The notes under the pieces were generated by a model that was given only the letters and a program-made list of their open reading frames with translations, had not been told where the DNA came from and searched no databases. Below are positions 53,677 through 62,509 of a DNA stretch of 64,000 bases, in pieces. Made by a program: the position numbers and the translations under genes. Source of the DNA: CBDCUE01 sp965222515 (GTDB lineage: Bacteria > Pseudomonadota > Alphaproteobacteria > Rickettsiales > JABIRX01). The stretch's first letter is position 1. Each line of letters starts with the position of its first letter. The stretch is taken from the NCBI GenBank assembly GCA_965222515.1, contig CBDCUE010000012.1, forward strand, positions 62,001-126,000. The letters run 5' to 3'.

Positions 53677-54365
53677 TGCTAGAAACTTTAATAGTTATAT
53701 TGATAATGGCAATTATTATATTACCAATAATGACTATAAAAAACATAGAACAAAATGCAAAACATTTATCTTTTATTAGTGAATTAGAAAAGATTAAGCA
53801 GGCTAATAATTCATTTAGAGAAAAATATCATTATTATGCTGGCGATTTTCCTTTTGCTAAAAAATTTTTTGGCACTAAATATAATGGCAATGGCGATAAT
53901 AAAATTCATTATGACAAAAATGAGACAGGGGAGGGTGTTGAAACTTTATTTGCTTGGCAACATTTAGAAAAAGCAGAATTATATTTTCTGAGATTTCAGT
54001 TTGATGACAATATTTCTTCTCCAAAAATAAATCAAAATATGCCACAATCAAAATTTTTTGATTGTGGTTTTAGTATTGTTACCTATCAAGAATTATATAA
54101 CAATGAAGCTATATTTAATACTAATACTAATTTTATTAAAATAGCAAAAAGAAATATTTCTTCAAGCCATGGAGTCCTAACTGCCCCCTGCATTTCAGCT
54201 AACACATTGCAAGATATTGATAACAAAATAGATGATTCTTTGCCTTATAGCGGTCAATTCTATGCTATAAAAAAGGAGGATGAAACGAAAGATGGAATAT
54301 GTATTTGCAATAAAAAATATTGCTCTTCTAATAAAGAAGATTGCTTGGCTCAAATGATTTTTTAA
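53664..54365 (+). CDS. Pseudopilin-like protein near GspE/GspF
   Basis: 233 residues starting MGFSLLETLIVILIMAIIIL, a prepilin N-terminus with a one- or two-residue leader after Met and the +5 Glu. The globular part contains YAGDFPFAKKFFG and NGDNKIHYDKNETG, with paired cysteines at the C-terminus (CICNKKYCSSNKEDCL). It is 67 bp upstream of gspE, which supports a role in the same secretion or pilus machine. Confidence 0.78.
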   Translation: MGFSLLETLIVILIMAIIILPIMTIKNIEQNAKHLSFISELEKIKQANNSFREKYHYYAGDFPFAKKFFGTKYNGNGDNKIHYDKNETGEGVETLFAWQHLEKAELYFLRFQFDDNISSPKINQNMPQSKFFDCGFSIVTYQELYNNEAIFNTNTNFIKIAKRNISSSHGVLTAPCISANTLQDIDNKIDDSLPYSGQFYAIKKEDETKDGICICNKKYCSSNKEDCLAQMIF

Positions 54366-54432
54366 CTTGTGTGTTAGCTATGTTATGTTAATAATTATCA
54401 ACAGCCTCATTTTATAACAATATAAATTTATT

Positions 54433-56166
54433 ATGAATCAAAAAGACATCGAAGAAATATCAAATAAAAATTATAAAACATCTAATATAGGCAAGAATTT
54501 AGGAACTTTTCTGCTTGAAAAAGAAGTTATTACCAAAGATCAGCTAGAAGTAGCAAAAAAACAATTAAAAATTATAGGAGGTAATTCTTTAGGGAATATG
54601 TTGGTCTCTCTTGGTTCTATAACAGAAGAAGCTTTGGGAGAATCTATTGCAAATATGTCTGGTATAAAAAAATTAGATCAAACTAAAACAGAATTAGATG
54701 TTAGATTAATAAAAAAAATACCAAAACACATTGCCATAGAGCATAATATGATAGCAGTCTTTATTAGAAAAAAAAGAGTGATGATTGCGATTAATGATAT
54801 TTATAATGTGATTGCTTTAGATATTGTAAAAAAATATTTTCCTGCAAATTTAGTTATAGAACCAATTTATGCTCCTAAGGCAGAAATTATAGAAATTATT
54901 AGTCAATATTATGAATATGAAATGTCAGTAGATGGTATTTTGAAAGAAATAGAAGATAATAAAGAAGGAATAACCAAAGAATTAGAAAATGGACAAAATT
55001 ATAAAAATCCTATCATTAGATTAGTAGATTCTTTTTTAATAGATGCAGTTAGAAAAAAAGCATCTGATATTCACTTTGAGCCAGAAAAGAAATTTTTGAG
55101 AGTAAGGTATAGATTAGATGGAAGATTGAGGCAAGAAAAAGAGTTTCATATTGATTATTGGTCTGCTGTATTAGTTAGATTAAAAATTATGGCATCTATG
55201 AATATAGCAGAATCTAGAAACTCTCAAGATGGACATGCAACTTCTGTTGTTTTGGGAAGAGAAATAGATTTTCGTGTGGCTACTCAGCCTACTATTAATG
55301 GAGAAAATGTGGTAATGAGAATTTTGGATAAGAGTAATTCCTTAAGAAGCTTAGACAAATTAGGTTATAATCAGAATAATATAAAATTACTAAAAAAAAT
55401 GCTAAAAAAACCAGAAGGTGTAATAATATTTACAGGACCTACTGGTAGTGGAAAAACCACTAGCCTATATTCTGTATTAAGTTATATCAACTCTATTGAA
55501 AAGAATATAATGACTTTGGAAGATCCAGTAGAATATGAACTTCCTTTAATTAGACAAACCTCTATTCAAAAAGGAAGTGTGTCTTTTGCAAGTGCAATCA
55601 AGTCTGTATTAAGACAAGACCCTGACATTATTTTTGTAGGAGAAATAAGGGATGTAGAATCTGCATCAATTACTATGAGAGCTGCTATGACAGGTCATCA
55701 AGTATTTACTACCTTACACACTAATAATGCAATTAGTGCAATTGCAAGATTAGTAGATATTGGAGTAGAGCCTTTTTTAATAGCTTCTTCTTTAATAGGC
55801 TGTGTTGCTCAAAGATTAATTAGGGTGCTATGTTTGAATTGTAAAAAGGCCAAAATAGCTAATTCTACAGAATGCAAAATTTTGGGTATAAAAAAAGATA
55901 GTAACTTTACGATTTATGAAAAAACAGGTTGCCTGGAATGTTCACACACAGGGTTTAAAGGAAGAGAATCTGTGGTGGAAATCATAATGATTTCAAATGA
56001 AATAAACAAACTAATTTCTGCTTCTGCATCAACGAGTAGTATTATTGAGCAGGCCAAAAAAGAGGGTATGAAATTAATGGATAATGATGTGGTAAATAAA
56101 ATCAAAGCAGGAATAACCAGTTTAGGTGAAGCAATAGATACCATAGATATGACTAATAGATTTTAA
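54433..56166 (+). CDS. gspE: Type II secretion/type IV pilus assembly ATPase (GspE/PilB family)
   Basis: The ATPase that drives (pseudo)pilus assembly. 577 residues: an MshEN-type N-terminal domain (GTFLLEKEVITKDQLEVA), then the ATPase core with Walker A FTGPTGSGKTTSLYS, LEDPVEYELPLIRQ (Asp box), LRQDPDIIFVGEIRD (Walker B) and GHQVFTTLHTN (His box). A four-Cys zinc element follows (CLNCKK, GCLECSHTGFKG). It is 4 bp before gspF. GspE and PilB cannot be separated firmly here. Confidence 0.93.
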   Translation: MNQKDIEEISNKNYKTSNIGKNLGTFLLEKEVITKDQLEVAKKQLKIIGGNSLGNMLVSLGSITEEALGESIANMSGIKKLDQTKTELDVRLIKKIPKHIAIEHNMIAVFIRKKRVMIAINDIYNVIALDIVKKYFPANLVIEPIYAPKAEIIEIISQYYEYEMSVDGILKEIEDNKEGITKELENGQNYKNPIIRLVDSFLIDAVRKKASDIHFEPEKKFLRVRYRLDGRLRQEKEFHIDYWSAVLVRLKIMASMNIAESRNSQDGHATSVVLGREIDFRVATQPTINGENVVMRILDKSNSLRSLDKLGYNQNNIKLLKKMLKKPEGVIIFTGPTGSGKTTSLYSVLSYINSIEKNIMTLEDPVEYELPLIRQTSIQKGSVSFASAIKSVLRQDPDIIFVGEIRDVESASITMRAAMTGHQVFTTLHTNNAISAIARLVDIGVEPFLIASSLIGCVAQRLIRVLCLNCKKAKIANSTECKILGIKKDSNFTIYEKTGCLECSHTGFKGRESVVEIIMISNEINKLISASASTSSIIEQAKKEGMKLMDNDVVNKIKAGITSLGEAIDTIDMTNRF

Positions 56167-56170
56167 AAAT

Positions 56171-57370
56171 ATGACAAATTATAACTATCAATCATTAAAT
56201 CAAAAAGGAAAAATTATTAAAGGTTCGATGAATGCTAATAATATTGAAGATTTAGAGCAAAGACTGGAAGAAATAGGGTTAGAGATTATAAAATGTAAAG
56301 AAGATACAAAGTGGAATTTTTCTTTTAGGACAAAAATTACCACTAGGGATTTAATTCTTATTTGCACTCATTTTGAGCAATTGGATAAAGTAGGGATCTC
56401 AATTATAAAAATAATTTCTGATTTAAAAGATTCATCAGAAAATATAACATTGAAAGATTTGATGCAAGATGTTTTGGATTCGGTAAAAGCAGGTGATCTT
56501 TTGTCAGAAGCTTTTGCAAAACATCCAAAAATATTTGATGATGTTTTTGTTGGATTAGTTAATGCAGGAGAAAAAACTGGTAGTTTATCTCAATCTTTTA
56601 ATTATTTGGCAGAGCATTTGAAATGGTCATCTGAAATTAAAAGACAAACCAAAAAAGCAATTAGATATCCTATTTTTTTAATTTGTGTATTATTTGTAGT
56701 TATTTTTGTAATGATGAATGTGGTAATTCCTAAATTATCAGAGTTTTTATTACAGCAAAATTTTGAATTACCATTCTATACTAATGCTTTAATATCTTCT
56801 TCTGAATTCTTTGTTAATCACTGGATCTGGATAGTTCTAGTTCCAATAATTATACTAATTTTGCACAAAATTATTATAAAAACAAATGAAAGTTATGAAT
56901 TATTTTTTAATAGATTACTCTTGTCTTTGCCATTTCTTGGAAAGATTATGTTAAAATTAGACATTTCAAGATTTAGTCAGTTTTTTTTAATTACTTTCAA
57001 AAGTGGTATAGAAATAAGAGAATGTTTTTCTATTGTAGAAAAAGTTGTTAATAATAAGGTGATTAAAAAAATAATTGCAGAAATAAAAGATGATATATCA
57101 GAAGGAAAATCAATTAGTTTGGCGATAAAACAAGCAAATGTTTTTCCTAGCTTAGTGGTAAGAATGTTTGAGGTAGGAGAGGCAACAGGCAATATGCAAG
57201 AATCATTAGAGAATATAAAATTTTTTTATGATAAAGAGGTAAATGACGGGGTAGATGCTTTAGTAGGAATAATACAACCTGCTTTAACTATCATTATGGG
57301 AGCAGTGCTATTATGGATATCCCTAGCCGTATTCGGACCTTTATATTCTAGTTTTGGTAATATTAAATAG
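56171..57370 (+). CDS. gspF: Type II secretion/type IV pilus inner-membrane platform protein (GspF/PilC family)
   Basis: 399 residues with two T2SSF domains (about 60-190 and 265-390). Three membrane helices are seen near 165-190, 215-240 and 365-390 (VVIFVMMNVVIPKLSEFLL, IWIVLVPIIILILHKI, ALTIIMGAVLLWISLAVFGP). VNAGEKTGSLSQSFNYLAEHL and VGEATGNMQESLENI are the paired family motifs. It completes a pseudopilin-gspE-gspF block. Confidence 0.93.
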   Translation: MTNYNYQSLNQKGKIIKGSMNANNIEDLEQRLEEIGLEIIKCKEDTKWNFSFRTKITTRDLILICTHFEQLDKVGISIIKIISDLKDSSENITLKDLMQDVLDSVKAGDLLSEAFAKHPKIFDDVFVGLVNAGEKTGSLSQSFNYLAEHLKWSSEIKRQTKKAIRYPIFLICVLFVVIFVMMNVVIPKLSEFLLQQNFELPFYTNALISSSEFFVNHWIWIVLVPIIILILHKIIIKTNESYELFFNRLLLSLPFLGKIMLKLDISRFSQFFLITFKSGIEIRECFSIVEKVVNNKVIKKIIAEIKDDISEGKSISLAIKQANVFPSLVVRMFEVGEATGNMQESLENIKFFYDKEVNDGVDALVGIIQPALTIIMGAVLLWISLAVFGPLYSSFGNIK

Positions 57371-57423
57371 TGCTGGAGAGTTATTAACAATCTTGAAACA
57401 AACTACTAGAAGACTTTGTAAAA

Positions 57424-58362
57424 TTAAAGAATTATTTGTTTGATCCTAGCAAACATTTCTTCAGGATCTTTTGCACTTACTAAATTATCTTTATTATGAT
57501 TTATTTTATCTTTTAATCTAACTAAATAGAATCTGATTAGAGATAAAATACAAAAATATGGTAATAATTCTTTTTCTACTTTAGTTAATTTTCGTTGTTT
57601 TTGATAGCCATCTAATATAACTGAATAATTTTCTGCTAAAAACTTATTATTTTCATCAAAACACCAAGAGATAATGACGATAGCTAAATCAAAAATCAAA
57701 TAATCATAGCAAGAATAATAAAAATCTATAATTCCTGAAATTTGTTGCTCTTTATTAAAAAAAACATTATCAGGGAATAAATCATAATGAATAATTCCTT
57801 TTTCTAACTGAGAAAATCCTACTTTCTGTAAAAAATTATCAAAAAAGTTATTGATAATGTTTTTTCTTTTAATATCAATGTGCTTTTCTAAAGTAAAAAA
57901 CAAGTTTTTTATTTTTTCTAAATCAACAGGATTTTTTCTTTTTTCTAAAAAGCTTTTTTGTAAGGATATGTGTATTTCTGCCAAATTCTCTGCAATATCA
58001 GAACAAAATCTTTGGGGAATGTTGTTTTCTATTGGTTTTCCATTTAAAAAAGAACTAATAATTCCTTTTTTATTTTTATAATTAAATAAAAAACCATTTT
58101 TTCCTTGAAAAACCTCGCTTGAAAAAAAATGATTCTTTTTAGATAAAAAATTCATTAATTTTGTAAAAAATAACAAATCTTGCTCAGTCTCGTCTTTTTC
58201 AAAGATAGTTAAAATATATTTGTTTTTATTCGTAACAATTAAATAATTACTATTTGAAACTCCTTCCTCTATTTCTTGATAAGTTTCTAATTCTCCTAAA
58301 AAACTATAATCTTCTAAAATATTATTAATATCTTCTTTAGAAAAATGAGTAAAAACTGCCAT
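57424..58362 (-). CDS. thrB: Homoserine kinase (APH-fold ThrB)
   Basis: The start at 58362 gives 312 residues beginning MAVFTHFSKEDI, the usual start of this family. The frame is open 15 codons further to 58407, where a dispersed repeat lies. Kinase motifs of the aminoglycoside phosphotransferase fold: EGVSNSNYLIVT, GIIHYDLFPDNVFFN (catalytic Asp and metal-binding Asn), and GIIDFYYSCYDYLIFDLA. It phosphorylates homoserine for ThrC, 39 kb away. Confidence 0.92.
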   Translation of the reverse strand: MAVFTHFSKEDINNILEDYSFLGELETYQEIEEGVSNSNYLIVTNKNKYILTIFEKDETEQDLLFFTKLMNFLSKKNHFFSSEVFQGKNGFLFNYKNKKGIISSFLNGKPIENNIPQRFCSDIAENLAEIHISLQKSFLEKRKNPVDLEKIKNLFFTLEKHIDIKRKNIINNFFDNFLQKVGFSQLEKGIIHYDLFPDNVFFNKEQQISGIIDFYYSCYDYLIFDLAIVIISWCFDENNKFLAENYSVILDGYQKQRKLTKVEKELLPYFCILSLIRFYLVRLKDKINHNKDNLVSAKDPEEMFARIKQIIL

Positions 58363-58377
58363 CTTTTTTTTAATTAC

Positions 58378-58407
58378 TACTGATAAAACACCGCTTACTT
58401 TACACAA
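58378..58407 (-). repeat. Short dispersed motif, copy B
   Basis: On the minus strand AAAGTAAGCGGTGTTTTATC followed by AGTAGTAAT matches copies at 21119-21152 and 62263-62298. It forms the leader of thrB. Confidence 0.45.
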
Positions 58408-58431
58408 TCGTATCTCGTCTATTATTTAATC

Positions 58432-58495
58432 TTTTTTTAAAAAATTAAAATTCAAACTAGAAAGAATAAATCCTACAAATCAATTTTGTTTTAGT
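58432..58495. repeat. Dispersed 60-bp intergenic repeat, copy 2
   Basis: It matches 39829-39885 with few differences and, as there, abuts the 3' end of a minus-strand gene. Confidence 0.6.
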
Positions 58496-59099
58496 ATATA
58501 GCTATAATAGCAAGTGCTATAAACCCTGCACCTGTGCTATAAATTATTGTTTGCATTAATTCATTTAAAGGTGAAATAAAATATGGAGGTAATATAAAAA
58601 TTGCTACTGAACTAATTATAAAGAACAAAAATAGAATGATTTTTTTTGCCAAAGGAGGTATTGTCTTTTTGATTTTAACTTTTTTATTATCTTCAATTTT
58701 CTTTTTGACTTCTTCCTTTATCTCAAATTCTTGTTCTTTTTCAATCATATCGTCTAACTCTATATCATCATCATTTGCAAATTGATTAGTGTCAGTTTCT
58801 TCTTGCTTATCATCGTTAGCATGTGTTTCGTCAGTTCGAGATGGGTCTTTTTCTTCCGTTGTTATAGCAGAGTTTTTGTTTGTTATGATTTTATCCTCAC
58901 TTTCTTGCTTTTCTAGTTGAGCAATTATTTCATTACCTCTATCTTTTTTCACAATAGGATCTGTTTCTTTAATATATATACTTTCATTATCAGCATCTTC
59001 AACAAAATATATATTTTTTTCTTCCTCTTCCTCTTCCTCTTCTTCTTGGTGATTATTTTTCTTCTCTTTTCTGTATTGATTGTATAAGTTATTTATCAT
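58491..59099 (-). CDS. Acidic membrane protein with a poly-Glu tract (unknown function)
   Basis: 202 residues with no recognised domain. The N-terminal third has a run of Glu encoded by GAA/GAG triplet repeats (59025-59046 on the plus strand reads CTTCCT units). The middle is very acidic and disordered (Asp/Glu/Thr/Asn). A basic patch (KKVKIKKTIPPLAKK) then leads to two hydrophobic helices (IILFLFFIISSVAIFIL and IIYSTGAGFIALAIIAIY). The likely topology is a cytoplasmic acidic tail anchored in the inner membrane. The triplet tract is prone to length change. Confidence 0.65.
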   Translation of the reverse strand: MINNLYNQYRKEKKNNHQEEEEEEEEEKNIYFVEDADNESIYIKETDPIVKKDRGNEIIAQLEKQESEDKIITNKNSAITTEEKDPSRTDETHANDDKQEETDTNQFANDDDIELDDMIEKEQEFEIKEEVKKKIEDNKKVKIKKTIPPLAKKIILFLFFIISSVAIFILPPYFISPLNELMQTIIYSTGAGFIALAIIAIY

Positions 59100-59157
59100 A
59101 GAGAGTTTTTAAGTAAATTAATAAAAGATAGAATAAATAAATTTTTATTAATAACAA

Positions 59158-60105
59158 TTAAAATTTATAACCTATTTTAAGATTTATAATGTTTTCTTTA
59201 ATGTCTGTAAAATTAGTCACACTATTTAGATTCCCTTGCTCAATTCCAGTTGCTAATCTATTGTCAATTTCAAGGTATTGATAGGCTAAAGAAATTATAA
59301 ACCTTTCTTTGACAGTTATATTATATTGAGCTAGGTATTTTAGTTCATTGCCTCCTTGATAAATATTATTATGATTGTCGCTATAAGTCCCTTTTATTAG
59401 TTTATTTATGGCAAAATCAAGTGAATTATAATCACTTAATTTTAGCTGGAATTCATAACCATAAGTAAAATCTGTTCTAGCATCAAAAGTAGTTTTGCTA
59501 TTGTCATTGTTTTTAACCTCTCTATCTTCTAAATAAATAGTATTAAAAACTATTTTATGAGAATAAAAACTGCCTCGATGTTGACCAAAAGAAAAACCGA
59601 ATTGATATAAATTATTTCCTGATGAAATTGATTCTTTAGATTCAAAACTTGTTCCATCTAACTTAATCCCATTTTGAGTTTTATTAACATTAGAATCAAT
59701 GTTTTCTGCATTTTGAAATTTTGGAGAATATGCAAATTTTAAATCAAAAAACATTTTTTTTTGAGGAATTCTATAATTAAAAATAAAATTAGGATTAGAA
59801 AACCCCTCATCTTGAAAATTAATATCTATATTATTTGTTTGAGATGTTTGCTCTATATCTTTTTTTAGATAAGAGATTTCAGTAATAACAGAGAAATTAT
59901 CACTCACTCCATAATTAAAAGATTCTGTTATAGAATGAGTTTTAATTTTGGTATTAGATTCTTTGTATTTTTTTGTTCCTTGATAAAAATCAGTCCAAGC
60001 ATAAATAGAGTTTTTTTCAGGCTTAAAAAACAAATCATCTATTCTAGCAAAAGCAGAGTTTGCACCAAACAAAACAAAAGAAAATAATAAGATATAATTT
60101 TTCAT
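59158..60105 (-). CDS. Outer-membrane beta-barrel protein (unknown role)
   Basis: 315 residues with a signal peptide (YILLFSFVLFGANSAFA) and repeating amphipathic strands: TESFNYGVSDNFSVITEISYL, FIFNYRIPQKKMFFDLKFAYS, FDARTDFTYGYEFQLKL, ending IINLKIGYKF with C-terminal Phe. It resembles transporter- or porin-like barrels that read solution properties, but no specific family is recognised. It lies 10 bp after sodB on the same strand. Confidence 0.72.
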   Translation of the reverse strand: MKNYILLFSFVLFGANSAFARIDDLFFKPEKNSIYAWTDFYQGTKKYKESNTKIKTHSITESFNYGVSDNFSVITEISYLKKDIEQTSQTNNIDINFQDEGFSNPNFIFNYRIPQKKMFFDLKFAYSPKFQNAENIDSNVNKTQNGIKLDGTSFESKESISSGNNLYQFGFSFGQHRGSFYSHKIVFNTIYLEDREVKNNDNSKTTFDARTDFTYGYEFQLKLSDYNSLDFAINKLIKGTYSDNHNNIYQGGNELKYLAQYNITVKERFIISLAYQYLEIDNRLATGIEQGNLNSVTNFTDIKENIINLKIGYKF

Positions 60106-60115
60106 TTTATTATTT

Positions 60116-60706
60116 TTATAAATTATCTTCTATAAAATTCCAATTAATTAAATTATTTAAAAATACATCTATATATTTAGGTCTAGCATTTCTAAAATCT
60201 ATGTAATATGCATGTTCCCATACATCCATAGCTAAAAGTGGTTTTTTACCATCTGTTATTGGGTTTGCCGCATTACCAGTTTTGATTATTTCTAGCTTAT
60301 CAGCATTTTTTACTAACCATACCCAACCACTACCAAATTGAGTTGCTCCTGCTGTGGCAAATTGTTCTTTGAAATTTTCAACAGAACCAAAATTGTTATT
60401 TAATAAGTCAGTTAAATTGCTAGATGGGTTTCCTCCTCCATTTGCTTTCATTGATTTAAAATAAAATGTATGATTCCAAATTTGCGAAACATTATTAAAA
60501 ATACCTGCTTTATCAGTTTGGTTTGCAGTGTCTTTCATAATTTCTTCTTCACTCATATTTTCATATTTTGTGCCATCAATCAATTTATTACCATTAGTAA
60601 CATAGGCTTGATGGTGTTTTAAGTGATGATATTCTAGTGTTTCTTTGGATATATGTGGTGCTAGGGCATCTAGTTCATAAGGTAGTTTTGGTAATGTTAA
60701 AGTCAT
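60116..60706 (-). CDS. sodB: Superoxide dismutase (Fe/Mn)
   Basis: 196 residues. Metal ligands: His in LEYHHLKHHQAYV (first, about residue 26), His in QIWNHTFYFKSM (about 74), and Asp and His in AMDVWEHAYYIDFRN near residues 158-162. GSGWVWLVKN and GGGNPSS are typical of this family. It most resembles the Fe form (SodB), but metal choice cannot be settled by sequence. It is likely transcribed with the downstream barrel gene. Confidence 0.94.
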   Translation of the reverse strand: MTLTLPKLPYELDALAPHISKETLEYHHLKHHQAYVTNGNKLIDGTKYENMSEEEIMKDTANQTDKAGIFNNVSQIWNHTFYFKSMKANGGGNPSSNLTDLLNNNFGSVENFKEQFATAGATQFGSGWVWLVKNADKLEIIKTGNAANPITDGKKPLLAMDVWEHAYYIDFRNARPKYIDVFLNNLINWNFIEDNL

Positions 60707-60784
60707 TTTGCTTTGTAATTTAGTTAATTTAAGTATATTTATATTTTAAAAGCTTTTATAAATCCACTATAAAAAACAAAAAAT

Positions 60785-61603
60785 ATGAAATTTTCTTATA
60801 TAAAAGATAAATTTGTTTTAGAGCAAGATGCAGTTATCTCTATTAAAGATAGAGGATTTAGATTTGCAGATAGTGTTTTTGAAACTATAAAAATAAAAAA
60901 TTTTCTGTTACTAGATTTTTCTCTTCACTTAAAAAGATTAAAACAAGGACTTAAAGACTATAAAATCATTTTTTTAGAGATTAATAATTTAGAAAAATTA
61001 TCTTTAGAATTAATTAAAAGAAATAAGCAAAAAGAGGGTTTTTTAAGAATTACCATAACTAGAGGGGAGGGTAGTGTTGGTTACAAAGCAAAAAAAAATA
61101 TTATAGCTAATTTAATAATTGAAACTGAAAATTTAAGAAAAATAAGTGACTCACCTTTTTTTTTATTTCTTTCTTCATATCAAAAAATCTCTAAAAAATC
61201 TTTACCGACTCATAATAAATTAAGCCAGTCAATGAATTCTATTTTATCAGTAATGGAGGCTAAAGAAAATGATTGTGATGATGCTTTACTGATTAACCAA
61301 GAAAATAACATTTGCGAGACTAGCTGTGCAAATTTTTTTGCTATAAAAGATAATAAAATTTACACCCCACCATTAACAGACAGTTTAGTGGCTGGAATTG
61401 TTAGGCAAAAATTATTAAAAAAATATTTTATCATCGAAAAATCAATTTCTTTGAATGAGTTAAAAAAATACCAATTAATTTTCATTAGTAATATTTCTTT
61501 AGATATTAAAGAGATAAAAGAAATCAAAAGTAATTCTGGCTTGATTTGGCAAAAAAACCAGCAAAAAAATCTAGCTTTTATGCTAGAAAAAAATGCCAAA
61601 TAA
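60785..61603 (+). CDS. Class IV PLP aminotransferase
   Basis: 272 residues of fold-type IV. SIKDRGFRFADSVFETI is the N-terminal signature. RITITRGEG and THNKLSQSMNSILSVMEAKEN contain the likely PLP Lys, and CDDALLINQENNICETSCANFF and PPLTDSLVAGIVRQ follow. It could be a D-alanine or branched-chain aminotransferase or aminodeoxychorismate lyase (PabC); family signatures alone do not decide. It is divergent from sodB. Confidence 0.82.
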   Translation: MKFSYIKDKFVLEQDAVISIKDRGFRFADSVFETIKIKNFLLLDFSLHLKRLKQGLKDYKIIFLEINNLEKLSLELIKRNKQKEGFLRITITRGEGSVGYKAKKNIIANLIIETENLRKISDSPFFLFLSSYQKISKKSLPTHNKLSQSMNSILSVMEAKENDCDDALLINQENNICETSCANFFAIKDNKIYTPPLTDSLVAGIVRQKLLKKYFIIEKSISLNELKKYQLIFISNISLDIKEIKEIKSNSGLIWQKNQQKNLAFMLEKNAK

Positions 61604-61636
61604 TCGAAGATAAAAAACTTAAAAATACTTTTTATA

Positions 61637-61790
61637 CTATTTTAGCTTTATAATTGACCTATAGCCAAAAAGATGTTTAGTAGAAATTGTTTTTTTTAAT
61701 TATTTGTTAGCCATAGCTAACAGATAATTAAAAAAAGCAATTTATGCTGAGCAGATTGAAGGCTATAGGTCAATTATAAAACTAAAATAG
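61637..61790. repeat. TA-MITE, full copy
   Basis: 154 bp with 29/30-bp terminal inverted repeats and TA at both ends. It reads as identical to the copy at 62326-62479 and is in the same orientation. The internal hairpin is TGTTAGCCATAGCTAACA. Confidence 0.9.
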
Positions 61791-61849
61791 TATTATTACT
61801 TAATTAACTTGCCACTCAAAATAATGTCTTTATGTTACATACAAACTAT

Positions 61850-62188
61850 ATGTCAAAAAAAATCTTTTCCTTGTTTTTTATTTTTATCTTAGTTACTAAT
61901 TGTAGCAATAGGGATAATATTGCAATTTTGCAAAAAGGAGATATTAACCTTTCTTGCGAGCAATTAAAAACAGAAATTAATCAAGTAGATAAAAAATTAA
62001 AAAAAGCTAAATTTTCAAAAAGAAATAAAAAAGTAAAAAACTGGCTTTCTGTTTTATTAACACCATTTACAGCATTTTTATCATTGATATTTTTAGATGC
62101 TAGCGATAAACAAAAAGAAGAAATAGGGTTTTATAATAAACGAAGAGTCCATCTGATAGAATTAAAAGAAAACAAACCTTGTTTGTAA
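61850..62188 (+). CDS. Small lipoprotein between two identical MITEs
   Basis: The frame is open from 61832, but the ATG at 61850 begins a good lipoprotein signal: MSKKIFSLFFIFILVTNC with the lipobox Cys near residue 18, giving 112 residues. The body is Lys-rich and helical (INQVDKKLKKAKFSKRNKK), with a second hydrophobic segment (VLLTPFTAFLSLIFLDA). No family is recognised. It lies exactly between two direct MITE copies. Confidence 0.62.
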   Translation: MSKKIFSLFFIFILVTNCSNRDNIAILQKGDINLSCEQLKTEINQVDKKLKKAKFSKRNKKVKNWLSVLLTPFTAFLSLIFLDASDKQKEEIGFYNKRRVHLIELKENKPCL

Positions 62189-62262
62189 TAGGATAAAGAA
62201 TTAGCAACAGTCCTATAATTTGTTTTAGTATAAAAGTCTTATATTGACTTTTTGTAAAATTA

Positions 62263-62298
62263 TTGTTAGAAAAAGTAAGAGGGATTTTATCAGCAGTA
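62263..62298 (+). repeat. Short dispersed motif, copy C
   Basis: TTGTTAGAAAAAGTAAGAGG followed by GATTTTATCAGCAGTA matches the motif at 21119-21152 and 58378-58407. The remaining bases of this 321-bp gap before tkt hold the second MITE and no other feature seen. Confidence 0.4.
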
Positions 62299-62325
62299 AT
62301 TTATTGTGAAAAAGCTGCTCTTATA

Positions 62326-62479
62326 CTATTTTAGCTTTATAATTGACCTATAGCCAAAAAGATGTTTAGTAGAAATTGTTTTTTTTAATTATTTGTTAGC
62401 CATAGCTAACAGATAATTAAAAAAAGCAATTTATGCTGAGCAGATTGAAGGCTATAGGTCAATTATAAAACTAAAATAG
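62326..62479. repeat. TA-MITE, full copy upstream of tkt
   Basis: 154 bp, reads as the same sequence and orientation as 61637-61790, with TA on each side. It ends 30 bp before the tkt start codon, so it forms most of the upstream region of that gene. Confidence 0.9.
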
Positions 62480-62509
62480 TATTACAATAAAAATATATAA
62501 ATAACCCCT

